A stretch of 64,000 nucleotides of DNA from Acorus gramineus. Lineage: Eukaryota > Streptophyta > Magnoliopsida > Acorales > Acoraceae. Both the position numbers and the translations under genes were made by a program. Below are positions 1 to 12,030 of the stretch, piece by piece. How positions within the stretch are numbered: the stretch's first letter is position 1; every line of letters begins with the position of its first letter. Where the stretch lies: positions 6,437,635-6,501,634 of the forward strand of contig CM060851.1 of assembly GCA_030737835.1 (NCBI GenBank), written 5' to 3'. The notes under the pieces are model-generated. The model did no database searches and was not told the origin of the DNA. It saw only the letters and a list, made by a program, of their open reading frames with translations.

Positions 1-156
1 ATTGGGGGATTTTGGTTAATCAAACAGATTTTTAATGAAGGGTAAATTTGTATTTTGTCATTTTACCTTTTTTGAAAAGTCAACAAGCTAACCATTGAGA
101 TGATGACACCTTATGGGCTTGTGAGTAGGGCTTATATTTTGGGGCCTGAATATCAT
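1..156. repeat. Right end of a TIR element, cut by the window edge
   Basis: The first 156 bases closely match 27790-27958, the right end of the element at 26612-27958. Shared landmarks are the stretch about growth of 'gatttttaatgaag', the 'gatgatgacacc' segment and the terminal 'ttttggggcct'. The rest of this copy lies outside the window. It is non-coding as far as I can see. Confidence 0.65.
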
Positions 157-538
157 GACTGTTAGCAAATAATCCTCTAAAAGGTTGATTAAATCTGAAT
201 TAGTGTTTCTTAGTGACCAAAATACCCTTATCTTCTTCAATAGTAAAAAAAAATGGACGGCAGATAAAAACCCCCCAAGCCAAATCTCTTCCTCCTCCAT
301 CCTTGGCTAACTTGCGATCACAACATCGAAACATTAGAATTCAAATGATTTTTTTACAACCCAATCATGATTTCTCACCATGGATGAGGGAGAAGAGGCT
401 CCCACTGGGGAAATAGTCACAGACAAGCAGCCTCTCCTCCTCGGCCTGAAAGAAGGATGAGGACGCGGAGCTGATCAAGGCCGTTGATCTGGTGGGGTCA
501 AATGGTCCCGGTGAGGTTGAGGTGCTACAGGACTAGGG
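157..538. other. Unassigned stretch with weak coding-like pieces
   Basis: No gene can be supported here. From 381 a short frame opens with [20 protein letters not shown] and stops near 460. A second frame nearby reads [20 protein letters not shown] and stops at about 534. The GC content is higher than the surroundings, so this may be a degenerate first exon of some gene, but I do not recognise a family. Confidence 0.25.
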
Positions 539-539
539 T

Positions 540-932
540 TGAAACTTGGGTTGGGTCCGACCTGAACCTGATGGGTTGAACCCAATATGTACATGGTTGG
601 ATTGTAAAAATTGGGTTCGGCGAGTTCAGGCTGATGGGTTCAAGTTGATTGAAAATTCGGGTTGGTGTCACAGGCAACCCGACCCAACCCGAGTCCAAAC
701 TTAACACTTAACATGATATACAATATGTTCAGTTGGTTTCCATTTTTAAACATAAATTTATTATTAACCAAATTCGGGTTCTTTGAGTTATGTTTGAGTT
801 GATTGTGTTTACCACGGGTTGAATTTAGGTTAGAGTCACTTGGTTAAAATTCTGGTAGGTCGGATTAGGTTTGAATGCTTTGAACTTCGCTTTGTGTTCA
901 TGTTGGGGCCAACCCAAACCTAACCCGATGTA
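540..932. repeat. MITE-like repeat rich in GGGTTGGGT/AACCCAACC
   Basis: The left side has runs of GGGTTGGGT and GACCTGAACC; the right side ends in CCAACCCAAACCTAACCC, close to the reverse complement. This points to a small element with imperfect inverted ends. No target duplication was resolved. Confidence 0.4.
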
Positions 933-966
933 TGAAGGGCATTTTGGTGATCTATCAAGTGTAGTT

Positions 967-1136
967 TTTTTTTTTTTTTCTTGGTAATTTAAGTCTTTTA
1001 TTTCCTTTGCAACTTACAAATGTACATGAGATGAGAAAGGAAAGAAAAGAAAAGGATGGGATACCTAGCAAGAGAGCACCCATTCACAAGAAAGGAGAGG
1101 GGAGCAAAAGGTAATAAGGGAAACTAAGCCAACAGT
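967..1136 (-). mobile_element. Short poly(A) retroposon with long direct repeats
   Basis: The segment begins with a poly(T) run, a poly(A) tail read on the minus strand, and is flanked by an imperfect direct repeat of about 27 bases: 'cattttggtgatctatc' at 940-966 and its near copy at 1137-1163. This is the signature of LINE-driven insertion. Just before the tail the minus strand reads like a transcript 3' end (TTGTAAGTTGCAAAGGAAAT). It could be a SINE or a severely 5'-truncated LINE; no internal Pol III promoter was clear. Confidence 0.55.
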
Positions 1137-2009
1137 CATTTTGGTAATCTATCATGTGTAGTTAAGATCGATTAATCATAACTTGATTAGTTAGGGTGAC
1201 AATGGAGGATTAAAACAATAATTTTCTAATAAAACAGGGATATGTGAGGATTTACCAAAGTTTTCAAGTCCCCTACTTTTTTATACGCTTGATCTGAATT
1301 AACGAGGCCTTTACCACCCAGAGAAGATATATAGAAAGAGAGTATTTTTTTTTTTTTTTTCCATTAAGTGGTATCAATCAAATCTTCTGCACAAGTTACG
1401 CAATTTAATGAATGTACACCAAGATGCAAACTTAAATTATTGCATGCTGATTAGTCACTCCGAAAAAATATTCTAAAGCAAGAAGGGACCCTTGAAATGA
1501 AGAATCACCAACCATAATGGACCGACTATTCCTCAACCAGGGATCAAACAAATTACCCCCTTTCAATCTGCCACGCCCATTCATTTTCAGGTGAATTCAG
1601 CTTAAAATAATTGTTCTGCATCTAATCCCAACCAAAACACAACAATATACTTGATAAAACACCGTTAATACATTGGTATACATGAAAAAATTTTATATTA
1701 GTACGTATGATGAGAATATCATCAATACTTGTCGGGATGAACGACATGTGTCCATTAAAATTTATTAATGAGATTCATATAAATGATTTTTTAATTAATG
1801 AAAATTTTGTTTAACTCTTTGATGGACACATGTTGTCCATCCAGACATGTATGGATGGAATTCTCATAAGTACATATTGATATGAAAAATTTTCGGTGTA
1901 CACATACTCACAAAGGGAAACAGTTTAGGTCAAGCGTGAACCATTTAATTATCCCACACGTTCGTGACCATCAGATTTTATCACCTCAAGATAAGCATAT
2001 AAAAAATTA

Positions 2010-2905
2010 GGGAAAAATCGATCTAGATTGGTAAATCCCCTCAGGTCCCTATCATATTAGATAACATCTATTTTAGTCCCTATAACTAACCAGATGTGTG
2101 GTTAACCCTAATCATGCATGGTAAATTACTGTTATACCATTTTAAAATTTATTTTCTTTGTTAGAAAAAATCGATATAACTCCCTAAAAACTTATGAAAA
2201 TCGAAAAAAGTCCCTGTAAAATTTAAAAATCGTCTTAACTCTATGAAATCTTCCAAAAATCATAAAAAATCCATGTGATTATCTAAAAATATATACTGAT
2301 TTATTTAAATTTTATTAAACAAATTATAGTTTTATAGTCAATGTGTTATGCTTTTTATTGCTAGTAATTTTGAGTTAAGAATGTATTATAGAATTTTGAT
2401 TTGGTTTTTAAATTGTTTTCTCTACTGATTTTGTAATGGAGTTAATGAAACTGTAATTTTTTTTTGTTCAGTCTCTATAATGAGATTGAAGGAAATTTTT
2501 TTGAAAAATGACTCAATTTTGTAGGTTAATTGAGGTTCGACGGATATTTTTATTTTTTTACAGATAAGAATGACATTTCAGGACATGAGGATGTTGAAAA
2601 TTAACGGGGGTATTTTTGTCTTACAAAAAAACTAAATCTGATTTTATAAAGTTTGTAGGGACTGAATCCAATTTTAGTAAGTTTTTGAGTACTTATTTCA
2701 ATATACTCTTGACCGGTGGACTAAATTCGTTAACCATATATACTTTATGGGGATCTAGGATGATTTTCTGATTTTAGATGGACTTTTTGTGATTTTAAAA
2801 AGATTTCAGGGAGTTAAAGAAGGTTTTTCTCAAAACATTATTGTGATAATTGAGATGTTTCGTCATTAAATTTAATTTATCTTTAAATGGTAATCACAAA
2901 TAATG
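2010..2905. mobile_element. Probable insertion with inverted 'tccct(g/a)aa' ends
   Basis: This stretch is absent from the sister block at 55.3-55.45 kb, so it is probably an insertion. Its left half repeats phrases such as 'aactccctaaaaac' and 'agtccctgtaaa', and its right half has reverse-complement phrases ('gatttcagggagttaaag', 'gtagggactgaat'), suggesting a degraded foldback element related to those at 19397 and 53075. The ends were not fixed exactly. Confidence 0.45.
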
Positions 2906-3333
2906 AATTTTAATATATTATCTTAAATGATAAGATCTGTGAGTCACAAACGCGTTAGACAATCAATTTATTCAACTACCGTTGGACCTAACCGAGTACT
3001 CTCACAAAGTACTCCAAATAAGGCAATTGGATACCTCTCGTACCAAAGGACCAAACAAATTTTTGTTCATCAAACCATGTGTCTTAAGATCAAGATAACC
3101 TTTTAATTCACATAGTTTAGCACATTCTTCGTCAGTTTTTATTTTTCAAACGAAAAATTCAATTTTAGTTCTGGCATTTCTATTTACAACAACATGGAAC
3201 TTTCTACACGTATTTCTCATACTAATGATCAAAATAATGTAAAACTCTATTTAATTATCAACACTCAACACATTTCAATCATATCCATCCGATACCTTAG
3301 AAAAGAAAACCTTCTATCGGACATTCACTACAT

Positions 3334-4277
3334 AGGTCAAACTCTCACTTGGCAAGGTGGTGAAGACACCTTCTCCCTCAAAGGATTCCAGGTACGAAAA
3401 AGAGCGTTGATACACTCAATCTATTTTATAATCAGTTTTATAATCTCATACGCTATGATAACGTAGTAGTTTATATTGCGCTATCATAGTCCTTGAGGTT
3501 CTATCATAGGGTATGAACAGTGGTGGAGCCACATGGGGCCTGGGGGGGGGGGCATGAGTAACAATCTATTTAAAATATAAATCTTTAAATGTTTTTTTTT
3601 TATATGTCTCAACTGTTCCTGATATCAATCCTCATCTCTAAAAAGATTCTTCTTAATGATGCTAATCTATGTATCATAATTTAAGATATTATGTTTTTAT
3701 GGATTCTAAGAAAAAATGTATAAAAAAGTAACGATATATTTTTATATTTATTTACATGATCATTATAATTTAAAGGTATGTATTGCTTATTATATTTATG
3801 TTTTAACATGTTTTTTATGAATCTTCGTTGTGAAATTTGACATATCGCTTTAAAATATGATAAATATCTTTCAAAATTATTCAGTGATATATTTTATATG
3901 AATGTATTTATTTCATTTCATACATATTCATTTTTTAATCTATCATATTGATATTAAAAAAATATAATGATATAACCTTAAAAAATATTTACATAAGTCG
4001 CAATAAAAATCTTGGCTCCTTCACTGTGTATTAAGTAAAAATATTATCTTTTTTTTTACTTAAAAAAAATATATTAATGTATCTCAGTATATATTTCATT
4101 ATATATAACAGTATGCACTTCAGTTAAAGAGTGTATAATTTTTAAAAAAAAAATAAAACCGGTGTGACATGTAATGAATAGGGACGAATCATTTTTCATG
4201 AAAAAATGTGTTACAGGCCTTCGCCCTGTCCAGTATTTGCCCCTCGTGGTCCTCTCAAATAAATAAATAAATAAAAA
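3334..4277 (+). mobile_element. Retroposon-like insertion with 14 bp direct repeats
   Basis: The insert is bounded by ACATTCACTACATA (3320-3333) and ACATTCACCACATA (4278-4291) and ends in an (AAAT)n/A-rich tail at 4256-4277, as in LINE-mobilised sequences. The sister block at 55.8 kb has only one copy of the direct repeat, as expected for an empty site. Inside are two higher-complexity ends (3334-3392 and 4210-4255) around a copy of the dispersed AT-rich repeat, itself split by a hAT-like element. The source of the two end pieces is not recognised; they could be unspliced exon scraps. Confidence 0.5.
3518..4026. mobile_element. hAT-like MITE with CAGTGRMGGAGCCA ends
   Basis: The left end reads CAGTGGTGGAGCCACA; the reverse complement of the right end reads CAGTGAAGGAGCCAAG. 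The flanks GGTATGAA and TGTATTAA may be a decayed 8 bp target duplication. The element is 509 bp, AT-rich and non-coding. A related copy in inverse orientation lies at about 34930-35596. Confidence 0.6.
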
Positions 4278-4401
4278 CATTCACCACATACAAATTTTTT
4301 TGGCTATGGTCGTACATACACTGAATCACCACTAAAAGCATATATGACTGGGCTAATTAGAAGAAAAAAAAACAAGCCTTCATTTTATAACCCGAACCCT
4401 A

Positions 4402-4687
4402 GAGGCTTGTCTGGTAAGGGATTAAGGTTTTAAGGATAATTAGTTATCTTAATTTTAGAGGATAAAATTTCTATCAATTTTGTCATTATTCAAATTTATC
4501 AAGAAAGTGAGGATAAATATTTCTTTAGATGTAACATAAAATCCCATTTTTATTTCAAAATCGGGACAACTGTCCGAACTTTATCCTGCTTATTTTTTAT
4601 ATCAAACAGGATAAGTCGTCCTCTCCCCCCACATATCTCCACAATAACCTCTTATCATATCCCTTATTCCCTTGCTAAACCCGCCCC
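4402..4687. mobile_element. Small MITE, GAGGCTTGTCTGG / CCCGCCCC ends
   Basis: The left end GAGGCTTGTCTGGTAAGGGA matches the reverse complement of the right end (GGGGCGGGTTTAGCAAGGGA) at most positions over about 25 bases. It is 286 bp, AT-rich and non-coding. The target duplication could not be read, so the superfamily is open. Confidence 0.5.
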
Positions 4688-4689
4688 AA

Positions 4690-4860
4690 ATTCACGGTCC
4701 GGGCTGGGTCCAGCCGACCGTTTCCAATGCCTGAGCTTGCCATCCCCAAATTCTATTTGTCCTTTATATTTTTGTTCTTATTTTATTGTCATATATTTTT
4801 ATCTTATCTAAAAGAAGTGAAATTTTAATTTTTTTAAAAAAATTATATGAAAAAAATAAG
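4690..4860. repeat. Start-of-unit module (also 29.16, 39.75, 53.8-54.1 kb)
   Basis: This holds 'cacggtccgggctgg', 'gcttgccatccccaaat' and 'ttttatcttatctaaaa', which recur in the same order at 53815-54120. The latter half also recurs at 29165-29225 and 39750-39810. It marks the upstream edge of the BURP array spacers. Confidence 0.65.
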
Positions 4861-6772
4861 TTTTTTTGTGAAAATGGGACCATGTTTTAGGATCTCGTCT
4901 ATGGCCCCATTTACCAAACTCTTTTTTATTGTAGATCTAACAATCAGGATATCAAGTAAACCACAAAATGATATACAATATACAAATCATTTCGATCGAT
5001 CGAGCAACTCTAGTTAACCATCTGTATCACGATTGCATCAATGGCAAGCCCCATAACTTCAATCATCATACTTCAAAAAAATGACATATCCAATCCTATT
5101 TACAGTTTACACTATTTTTTTTTTATAAAAAAAATATTATATTATTCTATTAAAATACATATTATTATACGAAATGAGAGTTTTTTTTTCCATGTTCTAT
5201 AATAGAGCCTCATATACTGTAATAACACAATATGTATTAGTGTATAGAGCTACAAAATAAATTATAAAATGGATTGAGTGTCCGAGTGCTAAGTGTCAAA
5301 TGGAGATGAGGAAGGGGATATTAATTAATAATAGAAATATCGAATGAGATATCTGAAGTGAGCTAATGAGAGAGGAGAGTACAAACACAATTTGGATGAA
5401 TCTATCACAACAAATAAAATTGACATTTGATAGTGCATTACTAAATCCATTGCCATAATGTTTTGCGATGGACTATAGTACTCAGAATGTCATCGTCGTT
5501 TCTGGTATCATCAAAAGTCTAGCGATGGACTAAAACTCAAGGAAAGTTTTGAGAAAATTGGATTTGAGTTGGCATTCTAAAACTTTAGATTGGTTTTGGG
5601 TTAAACTTTAGTGTGAACCAACCTGTGTGAGTTGAAACTCTACCCAATTTTTTTAATAATTTTTAATTTCTTATATTAATTTAGAAACTTTACAATTGCA
5701 TCAAATCACTATGCTAATATTCTTTTATAAATACTTAGCTATTTTATCAATTGCATAATGAAAAAGGAAACATATGTGGGGGTGACCCAGCATTATTTTT
5801 ATAATTGTTAATACCACTTAATGACGAAAGTTTATCATTTTCAACCGTTTGTGAATCATCAAGATAAACATGAACATTAATAAATTATATTTGATAAATT
5901 TATCTGTAGTTATGTGTCAAATCCCATAAATCATATATTTGTTACCATGTTTTAAAACCAATCTTGAATTCATATTTATTTGATAAACAAAACAGAGTGG
6001 GTTTTAAGATGAGTTTTACACATGAAACTCAAATCCAACCAACATCACGGGGATGAGTGAGATATAAGTAAATATGCATGTAAACTCAAATCTAAGTAAA
6101 TATGTGATGCAAAACAGATGATCAACGCGTTCTTGGAGTGATGGGATCACCAAAAGATGGTAGAAATCAAGGGCATCAATCTTGGAATTGCACGAAATAC
6201 GTCACTAAAAACGCTTAATTTTCAAAAATTCATTTATTTAGGCTGTCAAATCAACGTTTTTTCTATTTTTAATCATTTTTAGAATTGTAATTTCTCTTTC
6301 TCTTAATAAAATCAAAATTGATCTCTATCTATTCTCATGGTCATCTGGGATCCCGTAGAATCAGAAATGACTATTATCTTGATTTTAATATTTTTGGCAA
6401 TTTTTTAATTTTCTATAATTATTTTAAAAGGGGACTTATAATCATAGGCAGAACAAATTTTTTTTTATCAATAATATTTTCAAGTTTCCTCTCTTTTGAT
6501 AATTTTGAGAATTGTGTTTAAAGATCTCAATATTAATTTGATCTTTTCTTTATTTCACACTGCGTTAGTATGCATGCCCATGATCAGGGTAGGTTACTCA
6601 GATAAGCTGAGCCATTGTTACCTTATAGGTTAAGTGATGATCTATTTTGGGTGCAACCACACGTGTATCTGTGGAGATATTGAGATAAAGCCAATCTGTT
6701 TTGCAGCAACTTGTGTAGCTTAGAAATGGATCGTCAGTCACCTATACACTTCTATAATATAGCATACACGAT
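4860..6772. repeat. BURP-array spacer unit that has no BURP gene
   Basis: This unit carries the modules seen before the BURP genes, in the same order: 'gagatgaggaaggg' with 'gagctaatgagagag' (5300-5390), 'gcgatggacta' (5465), 'ttatcaattgcata' (5745), 'tgatgggatcaccaaaagatg' trimmed here to its core (6140), and 'tgagccattgttacc' (6610). After the last module, where the other units run into a BURP promoter, this one passes straight to the next unit at about 6772. No coding sequence is seen. It is best read as a spacer whose gene has been deleted. Confidence 0.6.
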
Positions 6773-8362
6773 GGTTAGGGCTGGCCGGACAAACATGATA
6801 TCAAGCTCCCCCAAAATGATATATAATACAAATAAGCACTATTATGTTCAATCAATTTTGTAGCTCCGGCTGCTGCCTCATACACTATAATAGCGTAGTA
6901 CTGCGCTACCATAGTCTATGGGGTTCTATTATAGTGTATAGCGTAAAAAAAATTATTTCACATACTTAATTTCGTATAACAACATGTACTTCATTATGAG
7001 AGTGATTTTAATAAAAACAAAAACAAAAGAAAAATGGTGTGGACTGCTGTTGGGGCTACAAGAGGTTGGACTCCTATTAAAAATCATTTCGATCCAGCAA
7101 CTCTAGCTAACCCTCCGTATCACAATTACAGAAATGGCAGAGCCCAAACCTCAATCATCATACTTAATTTTAGGAAATTGACATGTCTAGTCCTTTGTGG
7201 AGCCTCATTTGCAGTCTACACCGTTTTTCTTTTTACAAAAAGTTATACATTTTTTCATTGAAATAAATATTGTTGTGCACAATGATAAAAAAAATTGTTC
7301 TATACGCTAGGATAGAATCTCATGCATTATTATAATGCAATATACACTATGATATCATATTGTATGAGAATGAGACTGCAGAGTGTATCAATGTTGCTAA
7401 CTTTATTGACTATAGTGTCTAATGTAGACGAGGAAGGGAATACAAATATTGGTGAATTTGCAAAAAGGGAACACGTAGAGGAGAATACAAACACAATTTG
7501 GGGGAGGGGGTGCGAACCTCGAAATATCATAATGAAATATCTGACAGAGATGGGGATGGAGGACCGTACATTTTTCTTTCGTAGGTGTTCTCTCATTTTG
7601 AAACACATATTAGGGACACCTGGGATAATAATTGTGGGACAAAATATCAACTGATAGACAGGGCGGAACAAGGAATTACAGCAGTGGGCCAAGAGATAGA
7701 GTAAGATTTAAAATAACAATTATAAGTATACAATGTTAAGACAAAATTAAACAGTTGAATAAGTCCAGTATTTAAGTGATATTGAATTATTTACATAGCA
7801 ATCATAAAAAATTAAATAGCTAAAATATCCAAATAAATGATTTCTCCATCCTTCAAAATCATATACCACCCTTTGAAAACAAAACTTTTCAAAAATAAAA
7901 AAATAAATAAAAAAGATTCACCACTCCAAATCTCTGGAAATTTTCAATTGGCACTTATACACTCAGTCCAGTTTCATTTCACTGTATCTATATACACTAT
8001 TATAGTAAACATAAATTAATATAAGCATTTATTTTATATAAGTATGTATTTTATTTTCTACAAGAGATTAATATACTTCATTATATTAATATACACTTAA
8101 AAAAATCAATTATATGTATCATAACCGGGACGCAAATAGAATTGAATATAACTTTTTTTAATTTTAAACTCGCTCATCAATTCAAGGACTTAGATCCACA
8201 CGGCTCTTTTTTCTTTATTTTAATTAATTTTAGCGGTCGGGTCACATAATAAAAACAAAATTTCTGTACAAAATTTCCACTGAGCAAATAAATTCATTAA
8301 AAAAAAAAACACTCATCAATTATTCATACCATCGCCTATATTACTATATACAATGACAATGC

Positions 8363-8474
8363 ATGGGGCTGATAGAGATGACATAGACCATAGACCATAT
8401 AGGACAGAGATAATATGTATGGGGCGGATAGAGATGACATAGACCATAGACCATATAGGACAGAGATACATAAT
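8363..8474. repeat. 56 bp tandem repeat, two copies
   Basis: Two nearly identical 56 bp units start at 8363 and 8419. Each contains 'gatagagatgacatagacc' followed by 'atataggacagagata'. Related single copies in the sister spacers (17970, 34785, 41728) show that the doubling is local. Confidence 0.8.
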
Positions 8475-8751
8475 AGTCAATGACAGAAATATCAATCGAG
8501 ATATCGACAATCAGAGACGAGAATACAAACTCAATTTGTATATGAATGAATCTACTATAACAATAAAATTGATCGCGATAGACTAAACACATTACCATAA
8601 TATTTTACGATGGACTATAGTCGTCAGAATGTCGTCGTCGTTTCTGGTGTCGTCAAAAGTATAGCGACCGACTAAAACTCAAAAAAAGATATGAGAAAAT
8701 TGGATTTGAGTTGGTCTCTTCAAACTTGGACTGAGTTTGGGTTAAACTTTT

Positions 8752-9152
8752 GCATACCGCTCGGGCTTGGATCTGTTTGAGCTCGTTCAGGCTCGTTCAA
8801 TTAAATATATGAGCGAACTTGAACAATTTTTAAAGCTCAGTTAGGCTCGGGACCTGGATCGAGCTTCATTTTGTGTTCAAACTCGACTCGTTTGTATTAC
8901 AAAAAACTTAGTTGAAACTTAGCTCAACTCCTTTGTAAAATCAAAACATTAATAAATCAATACAAAGTTATGTTCGTTTAGGCTAATGAAATTGCCTCAT
9001 TTAGGCTAAAAAAAACTTTCAACCCCTAAAAACACTAAAATAAAAAAGAACACTAGACTCGTTGAGGCTCGTGAGCTCGGTTCAGCTCGTTTATAAACAA
9101 ACCGAGCTTAAACATATCAAAGCTCGACTCGTTCGACTCATTTACCACCCCT
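8752..9152. mobile_element. MITE-like 'gctcgactcg' element, copy 1
   Basis: The GC-richer 400 bp element has repeated GCTCG/GAGCT motifs, starts 'ccgctcgggcttgg' and ends 'catttaccacccct'. Copies lie at 25133-25562 (same orientation) and about 48020-48432 (inverted). The termini GGGGTGGTAAA...TTTACCACCCC are typical of a widespread plant MITE type. Confidence 0.65.
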
Positions 9153-10609
9153 ACTTCTTTATGAATCAACCCCGTCAGAGATGAAATTTTACCCAGTTTT
9201 CTTAATAATTTTACAAATATTTAAATTCTTATATTAATTTAGAAACTATATAATTGCATCAAATCATCGTGTGATTATCTAATATTATTTGATAAATATT
9301 TAGCTATTTTATCAATTGCATAAAGAGGAAAAAAAACATTTGTGATGTGGCCCAGTATAATTTTTATAATTGTTAATTAATATCATCGCAGGATGAAAGT
9401 TTATCATTTTCAACTATTCGTGACCTTTCATTTTGATCCATTACTTTATTTTTAATACATTAATGTACATGAATCATCAAGATTTAAGATGAACATTAAT
9501 AAATGGTATTTGATAAATTTATCTATTAACCACTGAATTACATGCCAAAATCTCATAAATCATATGTTACCATGTTCTAAAATCCAAAAATTTCCACTTA
9601 GCAAACTCATCAATTTAAAAAAAAAAACACACCCACTCATCAATTATTCATACCACCACCTATATACAATGACGATGCATGGCTTGGAGACCGGGCCCCA
9701 GCCCGCCCCAGTGCAACCACTTAGTTACGTCCCCAAATCCCATAAATCATATGTCACCATATGTGACCATGTTCTAAATTCAGTCTTGAATATATATTTA
9801 TTTGATAAACAAAACAAAGTGGGTTTTATGATGAGTTTTACACATGAAAATCAAATCCAACCAACATCACCGTGGATTAGATGTAAGTAAATATGCATGT
9901 AAACTCAAATCCAACTAAATATGTGATGCAGAATTGGTGCCCGACGCATTTTTGAAGCGATGGGATCACCAAAAGATGTCCACTAACTAAATTATAAAAA
10001 TATCAGCCGATCAAAGGGACCGATCTTAGAATCGCAAGAAATACACCACTAAAAATGCTTAATTTTTAAAATTTCCTTTCTTTAGGCCTTCAAATCAGAT
10101 ATTTTTCTATTTTTAATAATTTTTAGAATTGTGATTTCTCTTTTTTAAAAAAGTCAGAATTGATCCCTATCAATTCCAATTATTATCTAGGACCTCGTAG
10201 AATAAGGAATGAATATTATTCTAACTTTTCTATTTTTGGTAAATTTTTAATTTTCTGTAATTATTTTAAAAGGAGACTTGTAATTAAAGGCAGAAAAAAA
10301 AATTATCAATAATATTTTTGAGTTTTTTCTCTTTTTGGAATTGTGAGAATTGTGTTTAAGTCTATCTCAACGTTATTTGAATCTTTTCTTCCTTCACGCT
10401 ACGTAAATGCGCATATCCCATTATTAGGGCAGCTTACCCCGATAAACTGAGTCATCGTTATCCTTGTAGGTTAAGTGATGGTATGTCTTGGGTTTCCCCC
10501 ACAGGATGAGCAAGTGTATCTGTGGAGATATGGAGATAGAGCCACTCTGTTTTGAAGAAACTTATGTAGTTTAGAAATGGTTTTTCAGTCACCTAAACAT
10601 TGCTATAAT

Positions 10610-10760
10610 ATAGTCGTACATCATTATTGTAGTGTATGAAAATTAAAAAAAATATTTCTTTTAAAAAAAAATATTAGTGTATTTATGTGTATATATCATT
10701 TTATATAACAATACGTATTTCAATAGTCAAGTGTCTAATTTTTTTAGTAAATAGAAAAAG
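10610..10760 (+). repeat. AT-rich palindromic repeat upstream of BURP A
   Basis: This is one copy of the dispersed repeat ('tagtgtatgaa', then a poly(T)/poly(A) stretch, then 'gtatatatcattttatataac'). Orthologous copies sit at 22050-22195 and 44950-45150 at the same distance before the G-box of their units. Confidence 0.6.
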
Positions 10761-10777
10761 GATATTATCTTTTACTG

Positions 10778-10783
10778 CACGTG
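10778..10783. promoter_or_regulatory. G-box CACGTG(G) upstream of BURP A
   Basis: CACGTGG is an ABRE/G-box-type site of the kind found before ABA- and drought-responsive genes. The same site in the same context (ctgCACGTGGACATGG) is at 45160 in unit D and is changed to CACCTG at 22495 in unit B. Here a 1.1 kb element now separates it from the TATA box. Confidence 0.5.
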
Positions 10784-10813
10784 GACATGGGGCTGAGTAA
10801 ATATTTTTTGTCT

Positions 10814-11897
10814 TAATTGTTCAAATTCCCCTTGATCAAGGGTCTAATTTTTCTAAAACCCCTGGACATTTTTTATATATATTTATCCCTGAAATCTGGT
10901 CTTTCTTTTTACCCCTGATTTTTTATAATACCCGAATTACTCCTTACAAACAGACTTACAGAAATACAAAAATATAATGTGATACATACAGAACTTATAT
11001 GAATAGTTACAGATATTTAATAATTATTTACAAAAAGTATTAAAGTACGCAAAGATGTTTAACACAAAATGGTCATATTTACATTATCAGTGTCACTACA
11101 CTATCATTTGTAAGTGCATTCAACGTACACAAAATTATTATAGATACAATCCTAAATTTTCGTTAAAATAGATACATCAATTGTTTGAATTACGATGTTT
11201 TCTTCATATCTTAAAAATCAGTTGTTGTCTCCCCCTTAATCATTTTCATGTCCTCTTGGGTAAAATGAAATCCATTGAAAGACGACCATTGAATTAAATA
11301 TTCAATGTATTTCATAACAAAGAACGGGTTTTCCAAGCTATATCAAAAATACAATAAACAGTCAAACACCTAAATAAATTTTCATTTAGCAATATAAAAA
11401 AAATTAGTAATAGCATGAATCCGAATTGAAAATTTATGAACAATTGTAATATTTTAGTAGAATTACTTCTTGATCAATGTACTAAACAATTATAGAAACT
11501 AACATTTATATAACAACTACAACAAAAACTACAAATGTAATGTCCAATGACATAATATATCATTTATAGATAACATCATCTATCATTCTTATAACAATTA
11601 CAATAGAAATTACAAAAACTATAATTTACAAAATAAATATGTAATATCATATATGGAATTAAACTAAGGACATATAAATTATAAAAATGTAATAAACAAT
11701 TACAGAAATGTAACGATCAATTACAGAAAAGTAATACTAATTTACAGATGAAAGTAGTTTAGATATAAAAAATAAAGTGGCACTAGTGAAAGACAAAAAA
11801 AAAATAGAACCAGGTTTCAAGGGTAAATAAAAAATAAAAAAAAATTTGAGGACAAAAAAAAAATTAGACCCTTAATAAAGTACATTTGAACAATTCA
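10814..11897. mobile_element. Long-TIR element inserted in the BURP A promoter
   Basis: The left terminus AATTGTTCAAAT...AAGGGTCTAATTTTT is matched by the reverse complement of the right terminus over about 40 bases. The similarity extends to 'atttatccctgaaatctggtc' against 'atttacccttgaaacctggtt', so the arms are about 95-100 bp. Units B and D have no such insert between 'ggggctgag' and 'tttcattg(a/g)gatatta'. The interior has many short 'ttacaaaaa' phrases and no coding sequence. The target duplication was not resolved. Confidence 0.7.
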
Positions 11898-12014
11898 CCC
11901 ATCTTTTTTTCATTGAGATATTATATTTCTGGAACAGGACAGAGAGACCCAGTTAGAGCTACCTAGAGCTAGAGCCTAATAAAAAAAAATGGAACCACAT
12001 TGCCAACATTCACC

Positions 12015-12022
12015 TATAAATA
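12015..12022 (+). promoter_or_regulatory. Upstream (duplicated) TATA box of BURP A
   Basis: TATAAATA sits in 'ttcacctataaatagcagtatatctcg'-type context, a copy of the proximal TATA region 137 bp downstream. Unit B has the same doubling (22620). C and D have only the proximal box. Confidence 0.5.
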
Positions 12023-12030
12023 GCAGTATA

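Larger units (their letters stand above)
1270..4400. repeat. Left copy of the block that also precedes the gene at 56194
   Basis: Three stretches match the region 54720-55950 in the same order and orientation: 1300-1470 (GAGGCCTTTACCACCCA, then a match through 'caaacttaaattattg'), 2945-3320 ('ctccaaataaggcaa' and following), and 4278-4400 ('atggtcgtacatacactg' and 'acaagcct'). At the right-hand copy this sequence is the upstream region of the intact gene at 56194. The left copy is interrupted by at least two insertions (about 2010-2905 and 3334-4277) and ends just before where that gene would begin. Confidence 0.75.
6775..10605. repeat. Spacer of BURP unit A
   Basis: This non-coding spacer is built from the modules shared with units B, C and D: a 'gacaaacatgatat' lead, forward and reverse copies of the AT-rich palindromic repeat (6860-7070 and 7185-7390), a 'gacagagatggggatgg' module (7540-7700), a second module set (8480-10560) and an inserted 'gctcg' element. 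Short opposing ORFs at 7322-7692 are chance frames in this conserved module; they are not kept open in the sister copies. Confidence 0.7.

Noticed and set aside
7322-7692. Overlapping ORFs of 110 and 120 codons on opposite strands
   Set aside because: They lie in a spacer module repeated in units B, C and D, where the frames are not kept open; no domain or signal is visible.
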